DNA of 64,000 bases from Erigeron canadensis (Eukaryota; Streptophyta; Magnoliopsida; Asterales; Asteraceae). The notes beneath the pieces were generated by a model that made no database searches, was not told the origin of the DNA, and saw only the letters and a list, made by a program, of their open reading frames with translations. Positions 24,930 through 39,475 of the stretch are shown piece after piece (within the stretch, counting starts at the first letter, position 1; each line of letters opens with the position of its first letter). The DNA lies in the NCBI RefSeq assembly GCF_010389155.1, contig NC_057763.1, positions 6,200,649 to 6,264,648 on the forward strand, given 5' to 3'. Both the position numbers and the translations under genes were made by a program.

Positions 24930-25172
24930 TTTTTTTATGCCATGTATGAAAGAGAGTACATGTGACGACTCACTTTTTGCAGTCATGTGACCCATATCCA
25001 TGCCATATATATGCAAATCTCTTCCTCTTCACCTTCTTCTACGTTCATTTCTTTCTCTCTAAACTTCCAAAATCTCTCATATTATCTCAAATTTCTAAAT
25101 TTCTCTCAAATCTTTCAGATTCTTTTAAAACATTCATCCTCTAATCTTCTTTCATCTCCACTCTAATCTAAA
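24930..25172 (+). promoter_or_regulatory. Putative internal promoter and leader of copy C 3' ORF
   Basis: TATATAT (25006-25012) in CCATGCCATATATATGCAAA, then about 160 bases rich in C and T, then the ATG at 25173. The same block stands in copy B (155 bp from TATA to ATG), and a similar arrangement in element D (175 bp). Promoter function is inferred from this conservation. Confidence 0.5.
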
Positions 25173-25456
25173 ATGGCTTCTTCATCTGCTCCTGAACAAC
25201 AAAATCTATGATAATGAAGGCATTAATCCTTCTAATCAAGTGTCTTTCCAAGCTTCTAAGTTGGTTATCAAGGCCAATAACTAATGGGGATCTGAAGAGA
25301 TCCCATCAAAAATCAAAGGTTACTTCTCCATGCTCGACTTCATAATGGGATACCAGTTAGAAGGGCTATTTATAGCGATCCTAAAGAAATAGCTGTCCAC
25401 CTCTTAAGGGAGTTCTGGTGGACATGTGATTACAAAGTTGCAAGTAGCACCATTAC
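25173..25456 (+). pseudogene. Stub of extra 3' ORF, copy C
   Basis: Begins MASSSAPEQQ, then has a stop and frame changes. The conserved REFWWTCDYKVASSTIT is readable at about 25400-25456, where the sequence jumps straight into the 3' LTR. About 1000 codons are expected from element D, so nearly all of the gene is deleted. Confidence 0.75.
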
Positions 25457-25708
25457 AAAGTGTGTGTCACTTGTAATTGTTCAAGTTTTTAGTGTGTTTA
25501 GACTTAGCAATTACCTTTGTTCTTTTGTATTCTTGTAAGTCAAGTGTGTAAGATCAACCATGTATTCATCATTTAATCAATGAAACATATGATTATACTT
25601 GCATTGATTTATTACAATTGAACTTGCTGTTGTTCTTGTTATTTATCTTCTTATTTACTTTCTTGTCTAATTTAAATATAACATAAGTTGTGCATTCGTG
25701 GAACATCA
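25457..25708 (+). repeat. 3' LTR remnant of copy C (252 bp)
   Basis: Matches 17467-17717 of the 5' LTR with seven substitutions and one added T, and ends GGAACATCA before the GTACC duplication. The first 397 bp of the LTR, including its TATA box, are missing. Confidence 0.93.
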
Positions 25709-25744
25709 GTACCGATAAAAACTAACAAATGATATGTTATTACC

Positions 25745-26079
25745 TAGGGATGAGAAAAAAAACCGTTGACCCGCGCCCGACCCGGAACCGGCCCGAACCG
25801 ACCCGCCCAGAGCCCAAACGGGCCGGGTCACGGGTCACACATTTGTGGTTTTCGCGGGTCATGGGTCACGCCGGTCGGGCCGGGTCGGGTCGGGTGAAGA
25901 CAAAAACCGAAAAAAAGTGAAGGAAACCCGTAACCCGCCTGAGACCCGCCCGTAACCGACCTGAACCGAACTGAACCGGCCCGGACCTTCACAGGCCGGG
26001 TCACGGTTTTGATTTTCATGCATTCGTGGGTCGCGGTCCGGACCGGGTTTTCGCGGGTCGGGCCATTTGCACATCCCTA
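25745..26079. mobile_element. GC-rich hAT-type MITE with 8-bp TSD
   Basis: The inverted ends are TAGGGATGAG... and ...GCACATCCCTA, flanked by TTATTACC on both sides (25737-25744 and 26080-26087). The 8-bp duplication marks the hAT superfamily. The interior is built of GACCCG/CGGGTC words and is strikingly GC- and CpG-rich against an AT-rich background. No coding capacity; open frames here are by-products of the composition. Confidence 0.9.
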
Positions 26080-26087
26080 TTATTACC

Positions 26088-26889
26088 TTTCTCAGTGAAT
26101 ATATTTATAAATAGAAAAATGATGCATTTTTTTAATAAATAGTCTAATAATTTTTTTAAAACCCTTAAAAAATAAAAGTGTAATCCAACCTTTTTTTTTT
26201 TTTTTTCGTAATCTCATCCTTTGATATCAAGTGCCAAGATTATATAATTAAAAGAATTTTTAGAAACATAATTTAAGAATATTTTATCGTTTCCTTATAA
26301 ATGATATCATTAGACATACTCATAAAATAGATTTAAAGAATATTAGCCAAAAAGAACTGAGAATAGCAAATATATTGATACATGTTGGATATTTTTCAGT
26401 TTTTCTACAATTAATAAACTACTACTCGTAGTAAGCAAGTCTTGTATTAACTTGAATGAACAAGAATTATGACTTCTAATTACTCTTTAACTAAACTTTG
26501 ACTTTCATTAAGAGAAGGTCAAGAATGTAGGATGTTGTCAAAGCATAAGTAATTATTTGTTGGTTTCCTCTCAAAGTGTCATAATGATATCGTAACGTAA
26601 TACAACTTTAAACTCATTCTCATATAATTAATATTAATTATTATTGTTATTGTTTTATTTTTCATCCACTTAAGGCACCTCATTAATAAATACATCATTA
26701 ATTATGATTTCTTGGTATTGATCTATAAACACCTATTTTCATCTTCATTTCTCCTCCCACAAGCTTTTTCCTGATTACAAAAATAGCAGTTTCTCTAAGA
26801 GTTTTACCCCTTTTAGCTGATCATTAAGAGTTCATCCTCATTTTAATTATTTTCCCCCCTTTAATTTCTTTCCTATTTTAATATTAATT
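26088..26889. other. Upstream region of the HD-Zip gene
   Basis: AT-rich spacer without genes. A TATAAA at 26724-26729 lies 160 bp before the ATG and is the likely core promoter. CT-rich leader sequence follows. Confidence 0.55.
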
Positions 26890-28813
26890 ATGAATGAAGA
26901 AGAGACATGCAACACAACACTTGGTATTGGCATTGGAGTAGGGATCAAAAGGGAGAAGCAATCATCAAAGAATAATTACAAGAAGGGATATTGGTTAGAC
27001 CTTTCATTACCACTTCATCCAAAGATTGAAACCAGTGATGATCATGATTATAAGATCAATGATGACGACAAAGAGGCGCCGGATCAAGACTCTTTTAGTT
27101 CTAAAAGTATTGATGATCAAAAAGAAGACGATATAAGGTTGAAAAGAAGCGTTAGCAATGCCAATGCCATGAATAACAACAATGATGGATCACGAAAGAA
27201 ACTAAAACTCACAACGGAACAAACAACGTTGCTTGAACATAGCTTTACAATCCATAGCACCCTTAATACGGTACATGTTACTTTTGTTCGTAATCAAATT
27301 AACTTTTGTTTGTTTATATATGTGCGGTACTAATCATAATCTGTTTATATACGACCCTCTAACTAGTAAATTTCCAACAAAATAATATTTGTCAGATTAA
27401 TGATGTATAAATTTACTGCCTTTCAATAAAATTAAAATTGTGATGATTTGAATAATCTTTGAAATGACCATTTTCCCTCTTTAGAATCCTTGGTATAGTT
27501 TGATAAAAATGTCTTATCCAAAATGTAGAATGACAATTGATTATCAAAATAAACATTGAAAATTGAACTGCATTTATATAGAACATGGCGATCCTCTGAT
27601 TGATATTACTCTACATTTATCTATACCGCGATTAATCTGATGACAAATATAAAGTATATATTCATCACTTTTGTGATTAAAACTGCATGCTAATTAATGA
27701 AAATTATTGTTATTGCAGGGGCAGAAACAAGAGCTAGCAACGAAGTTAAATCTTCTTCCTCGACAAATCGAAGTTTGGTTCCAAAATAGAAGAGCAAGGT
27801 TTCAATTTTTTCACTTTTCTAGCTAGTTTTCTTAATGTGACATACACACACATGCATATTTTTTAAAGGGAAACATTATATGTATCTAAAGATAAAAACA
27901 GCTTGAAGCAAGTTCACATATGCTTAAGTTTGAGATAAAATGGTAGAACCCTAAAAAGATATATGATTGGAAAAGATGTAAGAATACATTTTTTTTTTTT
28001 TTTTAAATAATTAGATTTTTTTTTTATTTGATCATTGATTAAAAAACGTTTTTCAAACAGCGAATCTTATGCTATTTTTAGTCTTAGGCCTAGCTAACTA
28101 CAATATATTGCTAAATCCATTAATAAAGCCAGGATTCATTGATACCATGAAAAAGTTGTACACACCACCTAGTTTTTTCTAGTTCTAGCAATTTAATTAC
28201 TAGATGATCGATAGTGAAATAGTATCGCCATAAGAAAAAAATATTCTAAATATTAACTAATGTTACTCAAAGGTAAATATATCAATTCCAAATTAAGGAA
28301 ATGAAATTAAATACCTCATGAATTAAAAACCTAAAGAACACAAGTATAACAATATAATCATGTATCATTATAGTTGCTACCTATCATTTGGATTAAAACT
28401 TCTAAATCCTGGTATCTAACTAGTAACTACTACCTAGTATAAACTTGTTATTCCATAGTTGTGAATTTATAATTATTGATATCGGTTACAGGACAAAGTT
28501 GAAGCAAATTGAACAAGAATGCGAGTTGTTAAAGAAATGTTGTGAAAGCCTAAACGAAGAAAATCGTAGACTGGAGAAAGAACTTCAAGAGATTCGGTGT
28601 TGTTCATTAAACTTTGATCATCACCATCAACAGTCAGCGTCACAACCGCTGCTACCTCTATACATCCGGTACCCAACCACCACAACGACTCATCATCATC
28701 CGTTTGATAAGATTGGAAAATCCGACGACAATGACATGAAAACTGTAGCAGTCATGAATGGTGTCAACATGGGCCAAATGTATGATAATGGTAATTATAA
28801 AGAACGCCATTGA
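26890..28813 (+). CDS. HD-Zip class II homeodomain-leucine zipper transcription factor
   Basis: Three exons give an in-phase 260-residue protein: 26890-27270, 27719-27798 and 28492-28813, with GT..AG introns after HSTLNT and inside the last Arg codon of NRRAR. An EAR-type repression motif LDLSL is at residues 36-40. The homeodomain is at about 101-157 ([11 protein letters not shown] ... [12 protein letters not shown]), followed directly by a leucine zipper ([20 protein letters not shown]...). The intron positions and the TKLKQ...CELLK..CE.L.EENRRL zipper are those of HD-Zip II, nuclear repressors that bind CAAT(C/G)ATTG-like sites as dimers and act in shade, leaf-polarity and hormone responses. 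The C-terminal CPSCE redox motif typical of the class is absent; the zipper is followed by [12 protein letters not shown]. Which member it corresponds to cannot be told. Confidence 0.88.
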
Positions 28814-29424
28814 TGTTAAATTGTTGTAGTAGGGTGAAACTACAAACGGCTTTGATTAATTTAATAAGTAGGGTTGCTAATTAGGGTGTTAGGCAATCCC
28901 TTATTAAATAAGTAGACTCATGATTATGTTATTTGGCAACCCTACAAATTATTAGGGTTGAAGATTTGAGTATACATTCATACATATATAATGATGAAGA
29001 AATCATGTGTTTTAACTTTGATCTAGATAAATAAACCGAATTTTTTTAATTTGTAGCTAGGTACGTACTTATCTTCAACACTATTAGTAAAATATCAAAT
29101 ATATCCCTACATTATATAAATCTCACTTCAAAATTTGTTAGTTATGCCTATGTGGCATGCTTAAAAATGCAAGAAAGCCCAAAAATCATTACAATATTGC
29201 TCCTTGGAAGGTCCACGGATTAGTTACTTATATAAGAAGTTCAAATTTTCGAAAACGGATTAGTTATGCTTTTAAGAAGTTCAAATTTTCGAAAATTTGA
29301 ATATGTAACCGTTCGTGTATTGCTTGTGGCGGTTACTTCCTTGCATGTCTATGTCTATATAAGGTCACTTCCATTCAGTTTTAAGGCATTTCAAAACATA
29401 AACACATAACAGATCAATTTTAGC
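28814..29424. other. Intergenic after the HD-Zip gene
   Basis: Presumed 3' UTR with an imperfect inverted repeat (AATAAGTAGGGTTGC ... GGCAATCCCTTATT, 28871-28912), then AT-rich spacer and the 40-bp tandem duplication listed next. No gene seen. Confidence 0.5.
29215..29294. repeat. 40-bp tandem duplication
   Basis: Two head-to-tail units starting ACGGATTAGTTA and ending TTCAAATTTTCGAAA, period 40, about 130 bp before the RPA-like remnant. Confidence 0.85.
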
Positions 29425-30106
29425 ATGGCTTCACTAAACCATGTTTCAATTAGAAATTTGCGTCCAAATAATAAGCCATGTATGATAACGGTTAGAATTT
29501 GCGGCTATAGAAGCAACCTCTATATGGAGATGTTAATAACATAGGTAGTATTGAGATGATCCTCATGGACGAACATGTAAGTATTCATTGTTTGTGAATT
29601 TTTCTTTTTTTGATTAGATTACTTTTTAACATAACTTTCTTTCGAATTTATAACTAGCTTTTTAACGTTCTAATGTATAAACATTTTCATTTTGACAGTT
29701 TGATAAAGTGGTTGTTGTTGCAACAATCGGTTTATTCCAACCGACCAGTTATGGTATTCAATGGAATGTGTGAACTGTTCTCAAGAAGTTAAGTTGACCG
29801 ATCTCCACATGGATGCAGTCGACATTATTGATGCTTTAAGGGACAACAAAATGTGGATTTGTTGTTCATGTAACAAGGAAGGAGTTCTCATCAATCCTAG
29901 GTATATATTTATATTTCATATTAAAACTCTATAATCATTAAGTTGTGTGATAAAATTGTATCTCTGTTTTTTTTTTTTTTTGTAGGTTTAATGTGCAAGT
30001 TAGGATTGTAGATGCCACTGGTGCTATTGGAGTTAAAATGAATGATCAACAAATTTCAAATCTTATACAAAGAACAGCCTATCAAATTTGTGATGAAAAT
30101 TATGAG
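29425..30106 (+). pseudogene. RPA1-like single-stranded-DNA-binding protein, fragment
   Basis: Three exon-like pieces, 29425-29576, 29699-29900 and 29986-30106, have GT..AG borders. The first begins MASLNHVSIRNLRPNNKPCMI but shifts frame at YME. The second reads WYSMECVNCSQEVKLTDL and ICCSCNKEG, a CxxC...CxxC zinc ribbon. The third reads RFNVQVRIVDATGAIGV. These match the N-terminal and zinc-binding C-terminal OB folds of replication protein A large-subunit-like proteins, but the middle DNA-binding folds are missing and the frame is broken. Plant genomes hold many such RPA-like genes, some inside Helitrons; no Helitron end was found next to this one. I read it as a decayed, internally deleted copy. 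Confidence 0.7.
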
Positions 30107-31536
30107 GTATATTTGGTTTATTTTAGTGCTAAATAAGACTTTTCTATGCATTTTAAGTCATTAATTTTTTTTAAAATGGTCATTAGTTGTAATAGGAGTA
30201 CATTTACTTCGCTACATACATGCTTGAATTGGTGTTAAAGAAATTATTTAAGGTTATAGCGCATCCACATGGGTCTATATATCAAAGTGGGGGAAAATTC
30301 ATAATACCTATCCCATCTAGGTAACCAACATAATCCTTCTTATATGCGTCTAATATGGGCAATCCATTTTATAATTTCTCTCCAGCGTGCAATGTACGCG
30401 TTTTAAGCTCTCGTGTATCATTAATAAATCCCAAGGTATATCTAGCATTCTTCTTCTTTAAATTAATCAACTCATAAAAATATTTTTTTTATGTCCAACT
30501 CATTTATATTTATTCATTGATACAATCTTAAAATAAAGTTTAAAAAAAATTATTTAGGGCTTTCCGTGTCTAAGCACTAGTATATATATATATTCTTCAA
30601 TACCTCATATGAGTGCTTGCTTATGTATATGCATGCATGTGACTATATATTACACATGCGATCAACCTTTTGATGGACCAAAAATTTTCGTCCCAAATTA
30701 AAAGACACTATATTATATTAATGACAAAAGAATGACATATTTTTTACTTTTGTAGTCAAACTTCTTTTCCGCAACGATTTTTCGTTCCAAAAAAGAAAAA
30801 AAAAATTAATAATATTATTCGTATATTTTATGATGACCAACATATTCGTTGCAAAGTCCTTTAATATTTTTATAATTATATATATTTAATCTAGCACAAA
30901 CGAGAATTAATTACCAAAAGGTTAACAAAGATAAGAAACATAAAATTATGTGTTACGTGATATGTGAACGTATACATGTTCACTTACATGTATATATATA
31001 TGTGAATAAATCAGGCATACATAAGGTATTAAAAATTTTATTAATCCGAAATGTTCGTAAAAAAAACTCGTTTTAGTCATTGAGCCGCCTCTGGTAAGTC
31101 TAGCTGGTGTTCACTTCTAAGGATTGAGTCAGCCATTAAAGGCTCCATCAATTCCGAAAACGATTGTTCCTTCTAGACGAAATTAAAAATTGTTGCGTTG
31201 CAAACGTAATGTTTTCTGTTAATAGGCTTAATTAAGCTGTCTGGCTGCATAGTGCATGGTCCCTGCCACTTCGATATGTATATTTTAGAATGTTCTTATT
31301 TGGTTGACCTTTTATCCTCTTTCATTCGTAAATGCCTCTATTCAAATAGGGAGGATTTTGGAGAACATATATAGCAATGAGTACTTGTTTTCGGTTAATC
31401 TCTTGAGTTTGGATAACTCATCGATCAAAGCTGAGATGGAATAGCAATATAGCCACAATGCCAAACACTTTGATGTCATAATACAAATTATCCTCGGTCT
31501 TCTTTAGGCAGAATACCACATCTCTTATGTTCCTAT
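30107..31536. other. Intergenic, AT-rich
   Basis: No gene, RNA or recognisable element found; it has short TA runs (near 30582 and 30994). Confidence 0.5.
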
Positions 31537-32238
31537 TTATTTGTTGGGATAAGGATTTAAGAATGTTATGAACTATGTACAAATGTCTATGTTATGTAAT
31601 GAACTATTTGGATGTTTATTGTATGTAATGAACTTTCAAATTCAGGTTATTGGATGTATCCGACCAATAAAAAACTTACAAATGGCAACTTATATGGTTG
31701 ACACATATACCCGGGTACACCCAATAACCAGGATTTGAAAGTTCATTACATACGGTAAACATCCAAATAGTTCATTACACAACATAAATATTTATATATA
31801 GTTCATTACATTTAGACCTGACAATCATTACCCAAAGTGCTAAAAACAGGTCAATTTGGGTAAATCTTTCAACCTCTTTGGGTTGATTTGGGTGACCTCA
31901 TAACCAACTGCGGGTCCAATGGGTAATTTGAAATCTTTAAACAAATTTCAGAGCGGGTCATGAAACCACTTACCCATTGTTACCAAAGGGAATAGAAAAT
32001 AATGAAAGCGGGGACATGACGCTTCTTCTATCTTAATGTATATAGGCTCTTGAATTGAATATATGGGAGAAAAAATAGGGTATAGGAGAGAGAGGATTAC
32101 AGGCTGGATTTTTATTTTCTAAATGTGGTTTTACAATGTGTAAAGATAATGAGCTATGATTTGTTGTACTCTGTGAAGTAATGCTTGTACGTTGATTGTT
32201 ATAGGAAAAACCATAAAATAATATTTATTATTAAATAT

Positions 32239-33028
32239 AATATTTTTTTTTGAACGGCCAACAAATATATTATATTATAAGGAAAATGATTAATCAACTT
32301 AATTGGTGTACCTAAAGATATGCCTAAAACCTTAGGAATTTGACATATGGAATGCATTAATTCTTTTTCCTAATCTTGCCCCCTGATTTTTCCACATGTC
32401 ATCATCTTACAATTAGGCACAACTTTAAGCATACCAATTAAGTTGATTTATCATTATCCATATTATAATATAAACCGGCCTAGCTAGATGCTAGGACACA
32501 ATAATACAACAATACATGAGATTACATAAAAAAAAAAAAAAATACAAGATGTTTATGCACCAAAACATCAATGGCACCAACTAGAAATTTTAAAACAGCT
32601 CTAAGCTTCTCAATCTAACGAATGTCATTTAGCTCTTGTTTTGATCCAGAAAAAGCTAAAAGCTTGGATATCACTAATCACCTTATTCAACACCACTGGT
32701 TTCTCATTAAAACCACACCAGTACGAGCACTCCACAAACACCAAATGACGGTAAGAACAATACTATAAAAAGCCTTTCTCCACTTAGAGGTACCACGTAC
32801 ATGTATGTGAGCTTCGAGCAAATCTCTATTTCCAAAAGGAAAAAGGGGATAGTTTACACCAGGATGTAATGTAGTTCCATACCTGTTGAGAACAATACTA
32901 TTAAATATCATTAATAAAATAATACGAGTATTCATTATTAAAAAACCAATAGCAATTTGGTAACTTGTTACGTAAGTTGTACGCACGTAGCAATATGACT
33001 TTCTGTATTTTGCTTTATTAAGAAAATT
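32239..33028 (-). mobile_element. 5'-truncated LINE with long TSD
   Basis: On the minus strand it reads the C-terminal end of a LINE ORF2 (KWRKAFYSIVLTVIWCLW, 32960-32687) and ends in a poly(A) tract (a T run at 32243-32251). It is flanked by a 24-bp direct repeat beginning AAAATAATATTTATTATTAA (32215-32238 and 33029-33052). Only the last about 80 codons remain, so it was dead on arrival. The 143 bp at its 5' end are not recognised. Confidence 0.7.
32281..32459. mobile_element. Mutator-type MITE (179 bp) with 9-bp TSD
   Basis: The inverted ends share ATCAACTTAATTGGT (GGAAAATGATTAATCAACTT left, GGATAATGATAAATCAACTT from the right strand). They are flanked by ATATTATAA on both sides (32272-32280 and 32460-32468). 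It sits in the 3' part of the LINE. Confidence 0.88.
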
Positions 33029-33583
33029 AAAATAATATTTATTATTAAATATGACATTAATAATTTTATTTCATAAATGATATAATTTATATTTTGTAGA
33101 CACATTTACATATTTGACTTTTGACTCAAAGTGATGCAACGCTCTGAACAAAAGTTCGCTACTTTGTTACAAACTCTTTTTTTTTTTTTTGAGAGTCGCT
33201 AATATATAATGCTAATATATAAAAATAAGACAAGACACAAAAAATGCGGGTTAACCCGCACCCAACCCGCTTGACCCGCACCCGGTTGACCCGCATTTAT
33301 AAATGACCCGTTTTGATCCGCTACTCAAACCCGTCCAACCTGCCCATTTTATCAGGCCTAATTACATTTCCGAATACTTATCCCTTATTTGTTCAATGAA
33401 TTCGAACCATGTCTTGAAACAAAATAAGAAAAAAAAAAAAAAAAGTTTAAGCGTGCTTTGTCAAACCCGGGTCTTTTGCGGATAACATATTACATCTCTC
33501 TCGTCCCTATGTCACATGCTTATAAAATTCTTTTTAGCAAACCTGGAGGTGAAATCATTGCCTCAAAAACTTTCATATATAGA

Positions 33584-34149
33584 CATGGACGGATTTACAA
33601 TGGGGCACGGGGTCAGCTGCCCCCACTCCAATTTTGATACAATGTAATTTTTTAAAATTTAAATGGTATATACGCAATTTTTTTTCTTAAAATAAGAAAA
33701 AATGAATAGGACATACAAATATTATCTTCGTTGTCATAAGCTTATTTAGTGGAAGTCATTGGTCATCGAAACGTTTCCATTGGTAGAATAAATTTTTTTT
33801 TAATTTTTTAATGATCATAATAGATTAATAGTAATGTAGAAAAGATATATATACAAGCTAATTACTTCATAAAAAATTATATTTTTCGAGTTTCCTATAT
33901 TATGATTGTATAAGTTTTCATTTAATAAGACTTTTTCCGGCAAGTGTGATGTTTATTTATTAAAAATAACTAATACCATTTGAATATGAGCGTTACACCT
34001 GATGTGGGGAACGAAATTATTTTAAGGGTTCATTTTCTAACCCCGAGATACGGTCCATTTTTTTTACATTCTCGGATATGCCTCTTATAAGTATAACAAA
34101 CAACTTTTAAAATTGTCCCCTCATAAAAATATAACTGGCTCCGTCTCTG
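33584..34149. mobile_element. hAT-type MITE (566 bp) with 8-bp TSD
   Basis: The ends are CATGGACGGA... and ...TCCGTCTCTG, flanked by TATATAGA (33576-33583 and 34150-34157). The CAGxGACGGAGCCAG-type end is frequent in plant hAT elements. No transposase. Confidence 0.83.
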
Positions 34150-34157
34150 TATATAGA

Positions 34158-34926
34158 CTATTTTTATTGACTCTTTTGAAAAACTTAACACCAACTTTTT
34201 AAAAGATTAGTGTTTTTACGTTTATTTTCGCAATTATCAATTATCAATTATCAGTAAGTGAGAAGGTTTTTGAACTTATGAAGTGTACAAGTTTAAAAAT
34301 TCAAAAATCTAAACGTTGAATGGATAAATATTTCCATGTCGCGACATTATTAACGGTGTCGGTATTAGAGCCCAAAACTTTGTCCAGAGTGACCCAATAG
34401 TGAAAGTTCCAATCGAAGCCCAATTGCACCAATTTGTTTTTAAAAAAAACTTCAAGGAGGCCCATCCAAAAATCGAATCTCCACTTTGTTTAATGAGGGG
34501 GAAATTTGAAATTCTCTCTAACATAAACATACCTCATCACACTGACCATATCCTCAAATTTTATTACTTAATTGTACAAATCATTCCTTATTGATCCTGA
34601 TACTTTTTCTTGATTTGCCGTCTGCAACAAAATGACATAACTTTTTGCCATTTTTCTTTGACACTTCATACATTTTGTGATCTTATAAACTTTGTAATTA
34701 CCGAGAATTTGTCATATATATCTTCTATCATCTCGGCTTTGTCGTTTCACCCTTCCCTTTTTACTCTTTTGTCTTTCTCAATATTCCTAGACAAACAATC
34801 AAACAAACAAACAAAAACAAAGAATAAAATTAAGATAATGGGAAAGTTTAAACAAACACTAGTTTGCATGTATGAGCCATGAGGTTTTTGAGAATATAGA
34901 GACCATAAACTTTGGAACAAGAAGAT
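34158..34926. other. Upstream region of the receptor-like kinase gene
   Basis: AT-rich spacer with no gene I can support. A CT-rich stretch at 34740-34800 could be 5' leader. Confidence 0.45.
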
Positions 34927-37868
<2,942 letters not shown>

Positions 37869-39467
37869 AAAATGAAGGTTTTGGGTGACACTTTTGCAGT
37901 CTGATCATTGAGTACTTATCTCTAATGATTCACTAAGCAATATTTAAGTACTGCCAATAGACTAGGTTAAACAAGTTATGATTATTGGATAGACTTTGGT
38001 GAATTTTTCTTTGTATTAAGGGTATAAATAAACCATTTCATTATTCTTGTCTTCATTGATTTACACCCAAATGGGTTTATGTAAAGAACAATGTTATATC
38101 TATGTATAAATTTATAGCAAATATCCTTGATTAAACTACCCATGCCATGGGTGCATGAAAATGTAACCTTTCTCTAAGTATCAGATATGGCACTCATTAT
38201 ATGCCTCGGGTGCATCATTTCTTGTCACTTTTGTCATATCAATGTCACGTCAGCAAGTATAAACAAATGAGCAAACTGAGACACAATACCTCATTATTAT
38301 AAATTTTTTTGTTTCATTATTCAATCATTTATTAAATTGAATTGTAATTCGTAAAAATAAAAGTTTTACACATACCTTTATGGTAGAATGTTTCGTTTAA
38401 ATTGTACATATGGTACTTGATTCCCTGTATAGATTTGATAAACTAAATAACAAGGGATGATACGTGGTGAGGTATACATGATCTAGTCAACAAAGTTGTA
38501 CCTAAGTCAACATATATATAGCTCCATGTTTATGTTTTGTGCTAGAACCAATTTGATACAATGAGAAAGACGAACACGGCGAAACATGACACTCTTATTG
38601 GAGAATGAATATGAATATATTTTGGATACTGACGAAGATACATTGGTTGGGCCATGATGGACCATGATACAAGTGGGCTTATCTAGTTACTTCGACTATC
38701 TAATCTAATATCATAAATTTGGGCTTTTCGGTCTATGTCCTCATGATTATATGTATGATAATAAATTAATAATAACAATTGACCTATCAATATACTGATA
38801 AGAATGCTTATATATTCGTATGGATTTTGTGTTTGATATATAATGGAACAATAACGCCAAAACTAAGAACGAAATTTGGATTGACAACTAAAATCTAATA
38901 TCAAACATTCATTGGACATAATTTAGCTGTGCATTAAATTTAAAACGATTGATAAGTCGGTACGCTGTCGACAATCACCTGAACCTAATACTTGAATATG
39001 GAATGTAACCCACGTGATGATAGGGCAGTTGGAATTAATGGTACCCTCTAATTCCATAAACACAGTTGTAGGTGAAGCGACATAAAATTATCATAAATCT
39101 TCACACATACATATTAGGTAAGTGTGTACAAACTACAAATAATAATATTATCCTATAACAAGTATGTAAAATTATATTCAAGTAAAAACTTGATGCTCAT
39201 GTTAACAGTTGTAGCTCATGGTTACTTCATGCTCATGTTAATAGTTCGTAGAATCGTAGCTCATGCTTACTTTCTCGTTGATATGTTACTTCCCATATAC
39301 TAAACTTGATGTCTTTAGGTAGTAAACTAGTAAAGGTATTGTATTTCGTTTGTAGTTTTGTTACGTTTTGTTTTTTTGTTAATAACGAATTATTATCTTT
39401 TTTCCGAACATTTGGTCAAGATACAACATCAGAGAAACCTCACTGTCTAATGGCGAATCCTTGCACA
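37869..39467. other. Intergenic after the kinase gene
   Basis: 3' UTR and AT-rich spacer; no gene or clear repeat recognised. Confidence 0.5.
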
Positions 39468-39475
39468 TACACTAG

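Larger units (their letters stand above)
17065..25713 (+). mobile_element. SIRE-like Ty1/copia element, copy C, with 5-bp TSD
   Basis: The flanks are GTACC at 17065-17069 and 25709-25713, a 5-bp target duplication that proves a single insertion unit. Inside are a complete 5' LTR, primer-binding site, gag, pol, a two-unit hairpin array, an internal promoter block, a short 3' ORF stub and only the last 252 bp of the 3' LTR. Comparing the 251 shared LTR bases I count seven substitutions and one indel. Lesions are a TGA in the first zinc knuckle, frameshifts, two TAA codons, a protease deletion, an RNase H Asp-to-Asn change and the 3' deletion. It belongs to the same family as B but is a separate insertion. 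Confidence 0.95.
31813..33360. mobile_element. Non-autonomous hAT element with 8-bp TSD
   Basis: The ends are TAGACCTGACAA... and ...ATCAGGCCTA, flanked by ATTACATT on both sides (31805-31812 and 33361-33368). It has subterminal GGGTCA/TGACCC words but no transposase. It contains a LINE fragment, itself interrupted by another MITE. Confidence 0.85.
31546..33384. mobile_element. Mutator-type foldback MITE split by a hAT element
   Basis: The outer ends GGGATAAG... and ...CTTATCCC are inverted (GGGATAAGGATTTAAGAATG against GGGATAAGTATTCGGAAATG on the other strand) and flanked by the 9-bp duplication TTATTTGTT (31537-31545 and 33385-33393). Only about 290 bp belong to the MITE itself, which is nearly all stem: GTAATGAACTATTTGGATG near 31610 is repeated inverted near 31750. 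The right arm is interrupted by the 1.5-kb hAT element. Confidence 0.88.

Noticed and set aside
25729..26074. Pro/Arg-rich open frames on both strands
   Set aside because: They come from GC-rich words in a MITE defined by inverted ends and an 8-bp duplication. No start context or homology.
29425..30106. Functional RPA1 gene
   Set aside because: Frame breaks in the first piece and the missing central domains rule out an intact product.
34610..34882. 90-codon open frame before the kinase gene
   Set aside because: Low-complexity, no homology recognised and no link to the kinase frame.
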